Below are positions 34,611-46,105 of a stretch of 64,000 nucleotides of DNA, one piece after another. The stretch comes from Escallonia rubra (taxonomy: Eukaryota > Streptophyta > Magnoliopsida > Escalloniales > Escalloniaceae), in contig JAVXUO010001949.1 in NCBI GenBank assembly GCA_033065855.1, forward strand, positions 248,001 to 312,000. Direction: 5' to 3'. Position 1 is the first letter of the stretch. Each line of letters opens with the position of its first letter. The notes beneath the pieces are model-generated. The model saw only the letters and a list, made by a program, of their open reading frames with translations. It was not told where the DNA came from and did no database searches. Position numbers and translations under genes: made by a program.

Positions 34611-35429
34611 ATTTGCTTTCTTTCTTTTCTTTCTCATGTTTCTCTCTCTCTCTCTCACCCACCGGCGTTCTCACCTCCGACGACCCCCTCTACGGCGACC
34701 CACCTCCGGCGACACCCCTGTCTTCCCCCTGACGCCGCGCCACCTCCGGCGGCCCTCACAGCTAGTCTTTAACGACCAGATCGATCTAACGAAGTCTGCC
34801 TAGATCTTTGAGCTCCGGCCAACTCCGGTAAGTTTCGAACTGGCTAATCAGCCTACAAAGCTTTTTGTTTGATATGGTTAATGAGATTGTTTGATATGGT
34901 TAATCGAGAAGGGGATCTCTGATTAGGGTGTACGTTAATGAGATTGTTAGCGGTTCCAAATACAAACTACTAATGCACACAATTTCGCAAATCTGCAAAG
35001 GGAGGGTAACAAAAACTAATAGATGCAATAAACTTACTGTGAGAGGCCATCCTTTTAATGACAGGTTATTACCACCTTGATTTGATCCTGAAATAAGGAG
35101 ATTACCAGTTACACGTAGCATTGTAAGATCGTCACAGAAAAAGAGCTTACCAGTTGCACGTAGCCTTTTAAGTTCAACTCACAGTGATTCAATAAGACAC
35201 ACTGCAATTCCCACTTCCCCAATTTAATAGCAAGTAGGATACAAGTAAACAAACCGAAGGAAAGAACAAGCAAACTATACCCAAAATTTTGACGAGCGAT
35301 CGTTCAGGACCTGCAGCTCTGGGATTCAGAATTGGATTCATCCTATTAAAGAAGAACTAAAGCATATTAGCTTGCAGATCAAACACCCTTATGTTCAATA
35401 AACCCTTGCAGAACCACAAAAAAGCTTAC
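34611..35429. other. CACTA left interior, leader and captured flank
   Basis: 34640-34830 is G+C-rich (CCACCTCCGGCGACACCCC), typical of CACTA leader or captured exon sequence. 34840-35429 is AT-richer and lies just downstream, on the minus strand, of the SWEET exon, so it may be captured SWEET intron. No other SWEET exon was found in it. Confidence 0.45.
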
Positions 35430-35709
35430 CATGACTGATAGAGGAGAGCTATACATAATGATGGAGAAAATTGTTGCAGCCAAACCACAGAAGAGCTTCA
35501 TCTTTTTGTCATGTAGGGCAAAGATGGAAATAAAAACAACGGCAGAGAACACGATGAGGATGAATGTAATTAGTCCAAGTATCTTGCCTTTCTCTTTCTT
35601 GGTTACAAATATAATGAATATTACCACATAGATGAACTCAATAGCTGCTCCAGTGCCATTTATGGTCGAAACTAGTAACTTGTGTGGTGACACAAAGGGT
35701 AGGCCGTAC
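35430..35709 (-). pseudogene. SWEET sugar transporter exon captured in CACTA
   Basis: The minus strand reads YGLPFVSPHKLLVSTINGTG, then IEFIYVVIFIIFVTKKEKGK, and KLFCGLAATIFSIIMYSSPL followed by SVM. This is the central part of a SWEET (MtN3/saliva) sugar transporter: the end of the first MtN3 repeat, linker helix and start of the second repeat. Splice signals flank it: AATAG before GTACGGCC at the upper end and ATG|GTAAGC at the lower end. The 280-bp exon is open throughout. The upstream N-terminal exons and the downstream exons (second repeat, cytosolic tail) are absent. It lies antisense to the CACTA genes. A transduplicated fragment, not a working transporter, is the best reading. Confidence 0.85.
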
Positions 35710-36924
35710 CTATTTCAAGGTGATCAACACAAAAATTAGTCCAGTAACATATGGCATAAGGCTTCGGATTAGAACAAACCTTAGTTACTTACTAAATCAA
35801 CATATGTCAGTAGGGGAAGATTGGATGAGGAAGTTCACTAAAGGAAGATGCTTTAATTGCTAAAATTAGGGCGAAAAAATTGTGTGCTCTGTGTGGGTGC
35901 GTTAGAGTGAGCTGTGTGTGCCAGTTATTATGTGCGCTACGTGAGTGCATTAGTGTTGTGCTGTGTGCGTGCGTGAGTGTATGCGGTGTAGGTGCATCGC
36001 TTGTATTTGTGTGAGTGTAAGGAGCTGTCGAGGCAACTATGTGTGCGTGAGTTATATGTTCGGTAGTGTGTGTACAATGAATGGTACATTAGTGTGAGGT
36101 GTTTGTATTGTATTGAGTGTGTAAGTGGGATTGAATGTGGTTGCTTATGTGTGTCTATAAGAGGAGAGGGATTGCTGAAGTAATTAGAGGGTGGTAATGA
36201 ATAACTGTGCGCATACGTGTGTATACAAATTAGCGTAGTGAAAGGCGCGAGCATTTGGGTAGCATACTTTGGTCATTAACTTGAACCCTAATTAAATCCT
36301 AAATTGAATGCCCTAATTGAATCCAACCCTAAATTAAACTAATTGAACCCCTAATTGAACCCCTAATTGAACCCTAAATTGAATGCCCTAATCCAACTAA
36401 AACCTAAATTGAACTAATTGAACCCTAAATTGAATGCCCCAAATCAACCGAATCCTAAATTAAATCAATAGAACCCCATAATTGAACCATAAATTGATGT
36501 AATTGAACCCTAATTAATCCCTAAAATTGAAATAATTCAAGCGCATCAGATATGTGCATTTTGAACAATTTTTTCCCATTTGAACATTGATAATTTTTTT
36601 TGATAATTTTAGGTTGTTAATTGTGCATTTGAGAATTGTGATTATTAATCTGTGATTTTAGGTTGTTAATTGATGATTTTAGGTTATTAGCTGTGCATTT
36701 GAAGTAATTACGATTATTAATTGATGATTTTAGATTGTTAATTGATGACTTTAGATTGTTAATTGTGGATTGAACATTTGAGATATTGAGATTATTGACG
36801 GAGGATGGGACCCAATTGGATTGAATGTGTGATTTTTGTTAATTTTTATTGCATTGAGCATTTGAGAATTGAGGATTGAGATTGTTGACGGAGGATGGGA
36901 CCCAATTGGATTGAGATACCTGTT
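35710..36924. repeat. Low-complexity CACTA interior
   Basis: 35880-36250 is GT-rich (GTGTGCTCTGTGTGGGTGCG). 36270-36540 consists of loose AACCCTAAATTGAA repeats. 36770-36920 contains a direct duplication of TTGACGGAGGATGGGACCCA about 106 bp apart. No gene. Confidence 0.7.
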
Positions 36925-37135
36925 AGTTAGCGCAGACACGGACACCACGTCTGATCGACGGTGTCCGACATTTAAAAAATAAATCAACGTATGCCGATGT
37001 GTCCGGAGGACGTGTCGGTGGGCGTCGGACATGTGTCCGGAGGCGTCGGACATGTGTCGGTATGTGTCGGACACGTGTCCGGAGGTGTCAGACAAGTATC
37101 GGACACCATATCGACACCCTATATGAGGTGTCGTA
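36925..37135. repeat. Degenerate GTGTCGGACATGTGTCCGGA repeats
   Basis: Several partly palindromic copies of GTGTCGGACA / TGTCCGGAGG spaced about 18-40 bp. Frames here are repeat-derived. Confidence 0.75.
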
Positions 37136-37239
37136 ATTGAGATTGTTGACTGTGCATTAAATTTAGGTTAATTAGGTTAACGCGACATTTTTAGCATGCA
37201 CCCCCTGGAATCTCATCGTGGCTCCAGCACTGGCTATAA

Positions 37240-38080
37240 TTAACCCTAATTAGTCCTGATTGACAATATTTTAATAAATCAATTAACCCTAATTAGTTCT
37301 AACGAGCCTAATTAGTTTTAATTAACCTAAGAACCTAATGAAAATCAAATTAGCTGTAATTATCCCAAATTAGCCCAAATTAGCCCAAATGAACCCAATT
37401 ACGTGCATATTGATTATAGTTAGCCTAATTAGTCTTAATTTGTACTAACATAACCCAATTAAGCCTAATTAGCGCTAGTTAGGACTAATCAACACTACTC
37501 GACACAATTAAACCCTAATTAGGACTAAATAGCCCTAATTAGTCCTAATCAACCCTAATTAGTTATAATTATCTGAAACTAGCCCTCATTAACATTAATT
37601 AGCCCTAACATAACCCAATTAAGCCTAATTAGCCATAATTAGGACTAATCAGCACTACTCGGCACAATTAAACCCTAATTAGGACTAAATAACCCTAATT
37701 AGTCCTAATCAACCCTAATTAGCTATAATTATCCGATACTAGCCCTTATTAACATTAATTAGCCTTAACATAACCCAATTAAGCCTAATTAGGACTAATC
37801 AGCACTACTCGGCACAATTAAACCCTAATTAGGACTAAATAACCCTAATTAGTCATAATCAACCCTAATTAGCTATAATTATCCGAAACTAGCCCTCATT
37901 AACAATAATTAGCCCTAACATAACCCAATTAAGCCTAATTAGCCCTAATTAGGACTAATCAGCACTACTCGGCACAATTAAACCCTAATTAGGACTAAAT
38001 AACCCTAATTAGTCCTAATTAACCCTAATTAGCTATAATTAATACTCGTAATTAACCCTAATAACCTAGTTAGCCCTAAT
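37240..38080. repeat. ~160-bp higher-order repeats of CCTAATTAG units
   Basis: Units beginning TAACCCAATTAAGCCTAATT start at 37451, 37611, 37771 and 37921 (periods 160, 160 and 150). Each is built from short AACCCTAATTAG monomers and carries GGACTAATCA(A/G)CACTACTCG. The monomers resemble a diverged telomere-type motif, but with a TTAG insert. The array sits in the CACTA interior upstream of the transposase. Confidence 0.88.
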
Positions 38081-38394
38081 TAGCCCTTGTACATCCCATA
38101 ATTACTTCATATTGCCCAGAGATGGTTCAATTACTCGTTATTTACAAACCCTGCCTTGTTTATATTAGTTGTTGTTTTGAGAAGTCCATTGGCAACGAGA
38201 TGGTTCAACTCGTTGCGAACGAATTGTATTTAATATGGAATTGGTAACATATGTAACGATCTTCCTGTAGTTTTGATATTTCGAAAAGATTCTTGCATAT
38301 GTTATCAATTTCTGAACGCATGCATGCATAAAAACCCTTAGTTCCCGTTCAAAGGTACTCATTACAAAGTAATGCTTTGTAATGAGCCTTTGGA

Positions 38395-38695
38395 TGTCCA
38401 GTTTGGACAATTTGGAAAAGCTAATTGTTTATAAAATAGTGTTTTGACTCATGCTTTGTGTTCTATGTCGTGGATATTTGGTACACGTTCTCGTGTGTTT
38501 CTCCGGGTGCATACAGATCTGGTGTTCTAACATCCGTCAAACCTTGCAAGGCAAGGTTAGATGAATGTTAGAACACCTAATCGATGTCGTGTACTTGGAG
38601 AAATGCGGGGAGGTGCTGCCGAATTTTCCGCAGACATGGGACTAAGCATGAGTTATTCACTGTTTTATAAACATGTGCTTTTCTGAATGGGATAT
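38395..38695. repeat. ~300-bp foldback upstream of the CACTA transposase
   Basis: Centre at about 38549. The inner arms are exact: GGTGTTCTAACAT (38521-38533) with ATGTTAGAACACC (38565-38577), and AACCTTGC with GCAAGGTT. Outer arms match imperfectly, for example TTTCTCCGGGTGCATA with TGTACTTGGAGAAA and GTTTATAAAATAGTG with CACTGTTTTATAAAC. It ends about 130 bp before the transposase ATG, so it may form a hairpin in the leader transcript or be an old foldback insertion. Confidence 0.8.
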
Positions 38696-38828
38696 GACCA
38701 CTACCTGTTAGAAAGTGGAGGGAAAATATATAGACATGTTGTAACATTCATGCATTCATATTTACATCGGCAATGCCTAATGACTGGTCATAATTGAAGG
38801 TGGTATACAGTACGATAATTCAATCATC

Positions 38829-41800
38829 ATGTCAGTCGATCAAAGTTGGATGAAAAGGAAAAATGCTGAAGATTTTGAGTGTCGCGTTGACGAATTTCTC
38901 GACTTCGCTTATGCACATCCTGCACATGTTGACCTTGATAAGATAAGGTGTCCGTGCGGTAGATGTGAGTTGTTGCACTGGAGAAAAAGAATTGAAGTAA
39001 AATGGCATCTTCGTCGGTACGGTTTTATGGGTGGATACACAAGGTGGACGCAGCACGGGGAAACGATAGTATTGTCGTCCAACCCGGCTAGTCAAACTGA
39101 AGTTAGGGAGGAGGCACGATATGATTACCGAGATATGATTATGGATGTTGGGCATGCTAATGTTGACTGGGGTAACGACAGTCCACAACCGCCGAACGAG
39201 GGGGCTCATCAGTTTTATGAGTTGTTGAGAGCTGCGGAAGAGCCGCTGTGGGATGGAGCTCCGAAACACACACGGTTGTCTGCGGTTAGTAGGTTATTAC
39301 AGTTGAAATCAGACCACGGGCTGAGTGAGAAAGGTTTTAACGAGTTTGTTACCTTAATCAAAAAAATACTGCCCGAAAGTGAAAAGCTACCGCCGTCGTA
39401 CTATGACGCGAAGAAGATGATGAGGAAACTTGGGTTGAGCTATGAGCGGATAGATGCGTGCAATAACGATTGTGTATTATTCTGGAAAGAGAATAAGGAT
39501 TTTTCACGGTGTCCAGTATGTGATCATTCGAGGTACAAACCGGACAAAGGGAAGAAGAAAAACATTGCATGGAAGATATTGCGATATTTCCCGGTCACAC
39601 CACGGCTTCAGAGAATGTACTACTCCTCCAATACGGCTGAACATATGAGGGCTCACCGTGAGACTCGTAGCAACGATGCCGATGTGCTGACACACCCAGC
39701 TGATGGAGAGGCGTGGAAGGAGTTTGACCGCAAGCATCCAGTCTTTGCTCAGGAAGTTTGGAATGTTAGACTTGGTCTTGCAACCGATGGGTTCAACCCT
39801 TTTGGTCAGTCTACCACGCTTTACTCCTGTTGGCCTGTTATTATTGTCACGTACAACCTTCCACCAGGCATGTGCATGAAGAAGCCGTACATGTTCTTGT
39901 CGTTGCTTATTTCAGGGCCGAAGAGTCCCGGCAAGGACATAGATATGTATTTAAGGCCATTGATTGATGAGTTAAAACAGTTATGGAATCATGGAGTCGA
40001 AACATATGATGCATCCCTTAAAAAAAATTCAGATGAGGGCTGCTTTGTTGTGGACTATACATGATTTCCCCGCATTGGGAATGACGTGTGGCTAGAGCAC
40101 ACATGGGAAGCTAGCATGCCCTGCTTGTATGGGCGTGAACCCCGGTCATACGTTAAAGCACGGCGGAAAGGCCTCGTGGTTCGGATGTCACCGTAAGCTT
40201 TTGCCACCGGGCCATCAGTTTCGTAGGCAGAAGGATAAATTTGACGGGACAATCGAGCGTGAGGTTGTCACACTGGACTACCCATCTGGTGAAGAAGTGC
40301 TCTCACACCTGGAGGCACTTGATACTGACATACCACACGGCAAGGGTGTGCCGGATCAGAAGATTCCAGGGTATGGGAAAGAGCAAAACTGGAGAAAATT
40401 TTGTATCTTCTGGGACTTAGCCTACTGGAGGACGCTCGTTATCCGAAACAACATGGATGTGATGCATATTGAGAAGAACGTTTTTGATAATGTGTTCAAC
40501 ACAGTGATGAATGTCAAGGGCAAATCGAAAGATCACCTTAAAGCGAGAAGGGATCTACAACAGTTGGGTGTACGCCGTGAATTGCATCCTCGGACAGTCA
40601 GTGGGAGGACGATACTTCCGAAAGCACCTTACTGTCTAGACAAGAAACAAGTGGAGAAGGTCTGTCAGTGGGTTAAGAATTTGAAGCTTCCGGATGGGTT
40701 TGCGTCCAACATATCTCGTTGTTGCAATGTATCGGAATGCAAGTTCCAAGGGATGAAGAGTCACGACTGCCACGTATTCATGGAGAGATTCATTCCTATT
40801 GCCTTCCGGGGACTGTTGCCACGGGTTGTTTGCGAGACTTTGACTGAATTATCTCATTTCTTTCGAGATATATGTTCTTCTACGATCCGGGTGAGTAACA
40901 TGGAAGTGCTTGAGAAGAACATTGTGGTGACGATTTGCAAGCTGGAGAAAATCTTCCCACCTTCGTTCTTTGATTCAATGGAGCATCTGCCTGTTCACTT
41001 GGCATATGAAGCTAAGATGGGTGGACCCGTGCAATATCGGTGGATGTATCCCTTCGAGAGGTAATCTTTAAATTGTTACAGTTGTTCGTTTACACTTAAT
41101 GCGACACCTGTTATCATTGATATTCCACCTAACTCGATTCGCTAAACTTCTAGGTTCATGTTCCATTTAAAGAAAAAAGTCCGTAATAAGGCTCGGGTTG
41201 AGGGCTCAATTGCGGAGGCTTACGTAATGGAAGAACTTGTAAACTTTTGTAGTCAATATTTCGGGCCTGATGTTGGTACAAGGTTAAATCAACTAGGCCG
41301 AAATGACCCCGGATCAAGCACAAATTTGGAAGGGCAATTGTCAATATTCAAGCAGTCAGGTAGTCCGTTCGGCCGAACGTATACTCGATGGCTAACGGAT
41401 GAAGAGTACAGTGCTGCAACAATATATGCCCTTCTAAATTGCGATGAAGTTTCGGCATTCGTTGAGTAAGTTAAAGTCTTAATTCACTTACATTGCTGTA
41501 CATAATTGAAAGTGTGTGTTAAGCGAGTCAACTATATTGGTTTGCAGTGAGTTCGATGCGGAATCTTTAATCACTGATCCCGCTGGACTTGAATCTCATC
41601 GGAAATCACAATTTGTACAGTGGTTCAAAAGGCGTGTAAGATTGTTTAACGAAATTATATTATGTGTTATATACAGTTCTGTGGCCAATTAGTATACTGA
41701 TTTATCCTTAATTTTTACCGTCATCTACAATAGGTTCAGTCAATGGATAGACCAGTGGCCTCCTGCTTGAAATTACTAGCTGAAGGCCCTAACAAACAAA

Positions 41801-42492
41801 CATCCTGTTACGGAGGCTATATCATCAACGGGTTTAGGTTTAACGTAAAAGATGATGACCGAACAAAACAAACCCAAAACAGTGGAGTCTTGGTCAACGG
41901 CGACTGTTATGCCGAGAATTGCATGGACTTTTACGGAGAGCTAGATGAGATTGTTGAGCTAACATATCTGGGTTCCCAAAACCGCCTGGTAATGTTCAAG
42001 TGTACGTGGTTCGATGTCACATGCAGTAGAGGAATCCGTGTTAGCTCTCAAGGGATTGTAGATGTCAATGTCAAGTCAAGACTTGCATCAGACGAGCCCT
42101 TTGTGTTTGCTAGTCAAGCTGTACAAGTCTTTTACGCGGAGGACGTCGCCAATCCCAAATCTCATTGGTATACAATTATCAAGTCCAAGAAATTGCCCGT
42201 GACATATGACAGTGAGCTAGACTCCTTTCAAGCCGACCAACCACCTGTCTTGTTCCCTGTTGAGGTCAACAACGAGGAGGACGATCTTCCTCTTCCAACA
42301 ACACTTCATGTAGGAGAAGAAGTCGTAGATGATGACGCGGAAGACGTGGAAAGTGTTGGAGATGATGTGACCGAGTCTACTGATGAAGAGGATGAATTAG
42401 AAGATGAAGAGGACGACGAGTCCCACGAAGAAGAGGACGACGAGGAAAGTGATGAAGATGATGATCGCAAACTGAAAATGATTGACTTGTAA
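38829..42492 (+). pseudogene. CACTA transposase (TNPD/TNP2-like, Transposase_21)
   Basis: From ATG 38829: a Transposase-associated domain (RWTQHGE and the CPCGRCELLHW zinc-binding part), then Transposase_21 (LLISGPKSPGKDIDMYLRPL, then ETYDASLKK). After the break come HGGKASWFGCHRKLLPPGHQ, and DUF4218 (MDVMHIEKNVFDNVFNT, ECKFQGMKSHDCHVF). Further exons at about 41155-41468 (NKARVEGSIAEAY), 41549-41635 and 41735-42492 carry DUF4216 (RTKQTQNSGVLVNGD, ELDEIVELTY) and an acidic tail. The protein would be the element's transposase. Lesions: a frameshift at the A8 run near 40020-40028, and in-frame TAG 40093-40095 where the family has W (CGWSTHGKL). Introns begin GTAATC (41062) and GTAAGT (41469). 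Decayed but recent-looking. Confidence 0.9.
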
Positions 42493-42564
42493 TGTTGTAA
42501 CATCACGGGAAAAATGTAGTAACATTTTAGAACTTGGTTCATATTGATGTGTTTTTGCACCTCC

Positions 42565-42595
<31 letters not shown>

Positions 42596-42660
42596 GCCCC
42601 GATGATGATTTCTGCCAAATTATTGTTTTTAACGTGTTAATGTCTTTGTAATTTATCTAT
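42493..42660. other. Spacer between CACTA genes with (TA)n
   Basis: 3' end of the transposase gene. A (TA)n tract at 42568-42594 precedes the second gene. Short spacing in the same orientation. Confidence 0.6.
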
Positions 42661-44279
42661 ATGAAGTCAGATATGGATAGGATACGGGCTATTCGTGGCC
42701 AGGTTGGACGCCGAGCTGTTTCCTCCCTAGTGGGTTCCACCTCGTCATTGCCCACTGATGACGAGGCACAGAGTGATCGCGTACATCAGATGGGGCCCCA
42801 GCTCCAACCGTCGCCCCAGCCTCAGCCGTGGCCCCAGCCCCAACCGTCGCCCCAGCCTGACGCAGATTCATCCCTCACGCGCGTTGATTCTCCTTCTTCC
42901 GTGGGTTCTACCTCAGGTATAGTTGATAACGGTGTTAGTACATTATCGCTAGCCTTATATTTAAAGTATATTTGAACTGTATTAATGTCTGTGTTTTGTA
43001 GGATCTCGACGAGGCCGTGGTCGGACACGCGGGTACGCATCGACCCCCAACGTAAATAGAGAGTTACGCTCACTCAGGAGGGCCTGTAAGTAAAAACAAT
43101 ATCACATCATGCCTTATATTTAAAATTTTGGGGTGTTAATTTATATTTGAACTGTATTAATTTATTTATTTACTTCTTTGGCAGGATCCTGGAGAATCAG
43201 GCGAGGACGAAGATTGGCGTTCTTGTGAAGGACCGATTATTTGAGCCACGCCTGTACTGGGAGGACTGGGATGCCGCTGCGAGGGAGTCCCTATGGGAGG
43301 AGTGGCTGGTACGGTGAGTATTTTTTTCAGCGATAGAATTTGTTTAATTAGAGTTTGTTTTCTGTTGTTAATTTGTGTTATTGAATACCTTACAGGAGGG
43401 ATTCACGTTTGACTAGCCTGAGCAACAGGCACTGGGGCAGCATGCCTTCTTTGCTTACATCGGCAAGAATTACCGCCGATGGCTCCACGACGCACGGGAC
43501 CGGGCGAAGAAGATGCTGCCTGAGGGTGCCCCGATGACGGAGATGGCGAGATATCCCCCACATTGGATATCTCACGGTGTATGGGGGGAGATGATAGATC
43601 GGTGGGCTGCGGATCCAGGTTGGGACGCCAAGTGTAAGAGCGGGGCTGAGAACAGACAGAACAAAGATCCGACACATGAACGCGGTCGAGCACCCGGATC
43701 TGGAGGAGGATGAGATCATAGCTCTAACGTATAGTCAGACGCACATGCGGAAGAAGGACAAGGACGAGGCGCACCGGGAGGGGCGACTATATTTCATATA
43801 TTGCCCGGCGGATCGATGTGAGTCAATTTGTTTAAGTTGTTATTTTTTTGTCTTTCTATCCTCAATGTCTGTTGCATTAATTAATGCCCTAACATATCGT
43901 TAAATCACTGTTTTTGCAGGCCTTGTACGAACAGCTTAGGGGGTCCGAGCAGCAGTCTGGACAGCCATCAGCGTCCACTAGTACGGGTGTGAGTACTGGG
44001 GCGTTGAAGCGATGGCTGGATACGCCGGAGCTTGTCAATCGGCCGAAAGGCTGCATACGCGGCCTACCTAGCACAACTGCTCGTGTCCTGATAGGAGCGT
44101 CCTCACCCCCTTCTACCCCTCCACAGACACCGGCTCCTCGGCGTCCATTGGACGACGAGGAGATCCAGCGCATTGCTACGGTGGTGGTGAGGATGATCAG
44201 GGAGCAGAGTACCGCTGTTGGACATGCTGAGCCGACCCCGGATCAGCAGGATCCAGATTCGGGACTCGGCAACCCCTGA
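42661..44279 (+). pseudogene. CACTA second gene (TNPA / Transposase_24-like)
   Basis: Several small exons: about 42661-42916 (S/P/Q-rich head with LQPSPQPQPWPQPQPSPQP), 43002-43085 (SRRGRGRTRGYASTPNVNRE), 43185-43315 (RTKIGVLVKDRLFEPRLYW, then EDWDAAARESLWEEW), about 43396-43815 (KNYRRWLHDARDRAKKMLPE ... ADPGWDAKCKSGAENR) and 43920-44279 (ALYEQLRGSEQQSG ... EIQRIATVVVRMIREQ). The middle matches the Ptta/En/Spm Transposase_24 pattern, the DNA-binding accessory protein of plant CACTA elements. Lesions: in-frame TAG at 43414-43416; a likely frame change near 43680-43700; and the join between exons 2 and 3 does not keep frame by the obvious splice sites. It follows the transposase on the same strand. 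Confidence 0.75.
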
Positions 44280-44855
44280 TGAGCCCCTTCTCGTGCCCGT
44301 TCCCAGCTCCCCCCTTCCCCCCGTGCCCGGCTTTTACATAATGAGTCTTTTTTATAATAAACATTTTTTATAATTGATTATATATATTTCTTTGTGTATT
44401 GATTATTGCGCGTTGTTGTTGAGAAATAAAAATTTTATTACAGGTCTGGGTAATAGAAAAATACAAAAAAAATTTGAATTTTGGCGACGGATTAATTCCA
44501 TCGCTAAAAGTGTTCCGTCGACGCACTATTCCGTCGCTAAAATGGTTATTTAGCGACGAAATATTCCGTCGCTAAAACATTTATTCCGTCGTTAATTTAA
44601 CAAAAAAGAAAATAAATTAAAATACTTAAAATATAATTAGAGACGGATATTCCGTCGCTAATTAAAAATAAATCCGTCGCAAAAACTTACATATTACACG
44701 ACGGATTTGAAAATTCCGTCGCCAAACTATTAGTAACGGACTTTTATACGAGGGACTTTTAGCGACGGTAAATCCGTCGCTAAATGTTTTAGCGACGGAT
44801 TTTAGGCTTTTAGAGACAGATTTATCCGTTGCTAAAAGCCTTTTTTCTTGTAGTG
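44280..44855. repeat. CACTA right end and subterminal repeats
   Basis: 44280-44470 is AT-rich 3' trailer. 44478-44830 has about ten TTTAGCGACGG / CCGTCGCTAAAA motifs in both orientations, then TTTTTTCTTGTAGTG at 44841-44855. Confidence 0.9.
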
Positions 44856-45605
44856 ACCACCCTCCCCCTTCGCCTTCCCCGTCGCCGTGACCGCCCTTCC
44901 CCTTCCCCGTCGCCGTGACCGCCCTTCCCCTTCCCCGTCGCCGCAAAGTTAGTCAACAGTGATGGAGGTAACTGCGCACCCTGTCGATGTGATCCAATAA
45001 TTAACACGGCATTCCTGAAATTTTGCAATCGATACTGTGATAGTTGACTTTTCGCCGGCGTGGGGCAAGAGGAAGGGGCTGCCGGCGTGGGGCAAGGGGA
45101 GATGGCTGCCGGCGCTGAGAAATTTGCAGCTTGCGAATTAAGGTTTCAAAACACTAATTTACGAATTAGGATTTTGAAATCCTAATTCGCAAATTAGGGG
45201 TTTTCAATGAGAATTTGCAGATTGCGAATTAGGGTTTTGAAACCCTAATTTACAAGTTGGGGTTTTTCAGTGATAATTTTGCAGATTGAGATTGATGAAA
45301 TAGACTGCTAGGGAACAAATCAATAATTTTAGGGTTTTCAAACCCTAATCTTTAAATTAAACCTTGAAATCTTAATTTAATTTTTTTAAATATATTCAGT
45401 ATATACAGTACAAGGGGTAGTATTGTCATTTTAAAAATACATATTGATGACATCATAAAAAAGTGTATTTTTTGGACGGAATCCTGACGGATGGACAAGT
45501 GTGATATATTTTAAAAGTGTTTGGTCACGAAATGTTACATTTTGAAACTTTGTGTCCTTGACTGTAATTACTCCCTAATCTCGAGAACAAATGTGTAATT
45601 AGCCC

Positions 45606-46105
45606 TAAGATTTAAAATCGGTTCTTTTCTTAGCACCTAAAGTAAAAGGAGTGCCTCGGTCCTTGCAAGAAATTTTTGGGGATGGAATTTGAAAAAATTA
45701 GCAAGTACTCTTTCTTGGGGGCTGACCAGAAGGGAAGATTCAGCAAGGTTGATCACCTGACCATAATGGTACTCATATTGCTTTACGGTATTTATACTCC
45801 ATTGGCAATTATTCAGTGAGGCTGCTTTGAAATAAATGGTGCAGTCATCTGGAACCGGAAGGAATGGACCAAGTAAACCTAGACAAGTTATCTTCTCCAT
45901 TCAAAACTCGGTTGAAGTCAACAAAAAAGGCAGAGGAATATCTGTACCAGGACCAAGGACGGTTTTTACCAGAGCTCTTGCCTTTGTCCGCCGTTGAGAT
46001 TGTCAACGGTCCACAAATCTGTGGTCTGACAGCAATAATTTAAAGTGGAGTTCCAGTCACCCAATTCCATCATGAGCAGCAACTTTTACTTCCCTTGATG
46101 TCAAC
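45606..46105. promoter_or_regulatory. Upstream region of the LysM gene
   Basis: Lies between the MULE end (9-bp duplication 45606-45614) and the LysM start codon. CCGTTGAGATTGTCAACGGT near 45991 is a near-palindrome. No certain TATA box. The minus-strand frame at 45637-45900 has no recognisable domain and is probably not a gene. Confidence 0.4.

Larger units (their letters stand above)
34266..44855 (+). mobile_element. 10.6-kb CACTA (En/Spm-type) element
   Basis: Ends CACTACAAGAAAA at 34266 and its inverted copy TTTTTTCTTGTAGTG ending at 44855. Subterminal repeats TTTAGCGACGGA and their inverse crowd both ends. Flanking triplets are CCC and ACC, so a 3-bp duplication is not perfect. It contains two genes in the usual CACTA order (TNPD-like 38829-42492, TNPA/Transposase_24-like 42661-44279), plus captured and repetitive DNA over 34640-38700. 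Confidence 0.95.
33948..45605. mobile_element. ~1.07-kb MULE split by a CACTA element
   Basis: Starts GGGCTAATTACACCTATATT; its right end is the inverted GGGCTAATTACACATTTGTT. About 150 bp of TIR similarity continues through the TAATTACAG and 'aatgacattgttaccc' blocks. Flanks CAAGATTTA (33939-33947) and TAAGATTTA (45606-45614) give a 9-bp duplication with one mismatch. Without the CACTA (34266-44855) the element is 1068 bp, with a C-rich interior (CTTCCCCGTCGCC repeats at 34240-34262 and 44875-44942). It belongs to the same terminal family as the elements at 17517 and 12676. Confidence 0.85.

Noticed and set aside
37240-38080. Interstitial telomere
   Set aside because: Units are AACCCTAATTAG-like with inserts and a 160-bp higher order, not clean plant telomere (TTTAGGG)n.
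42306-42566. Serine-rich minus-strand frame
   Set aside because: Antisense of the acidic Asp/Glu tail of the CACTA transposase.
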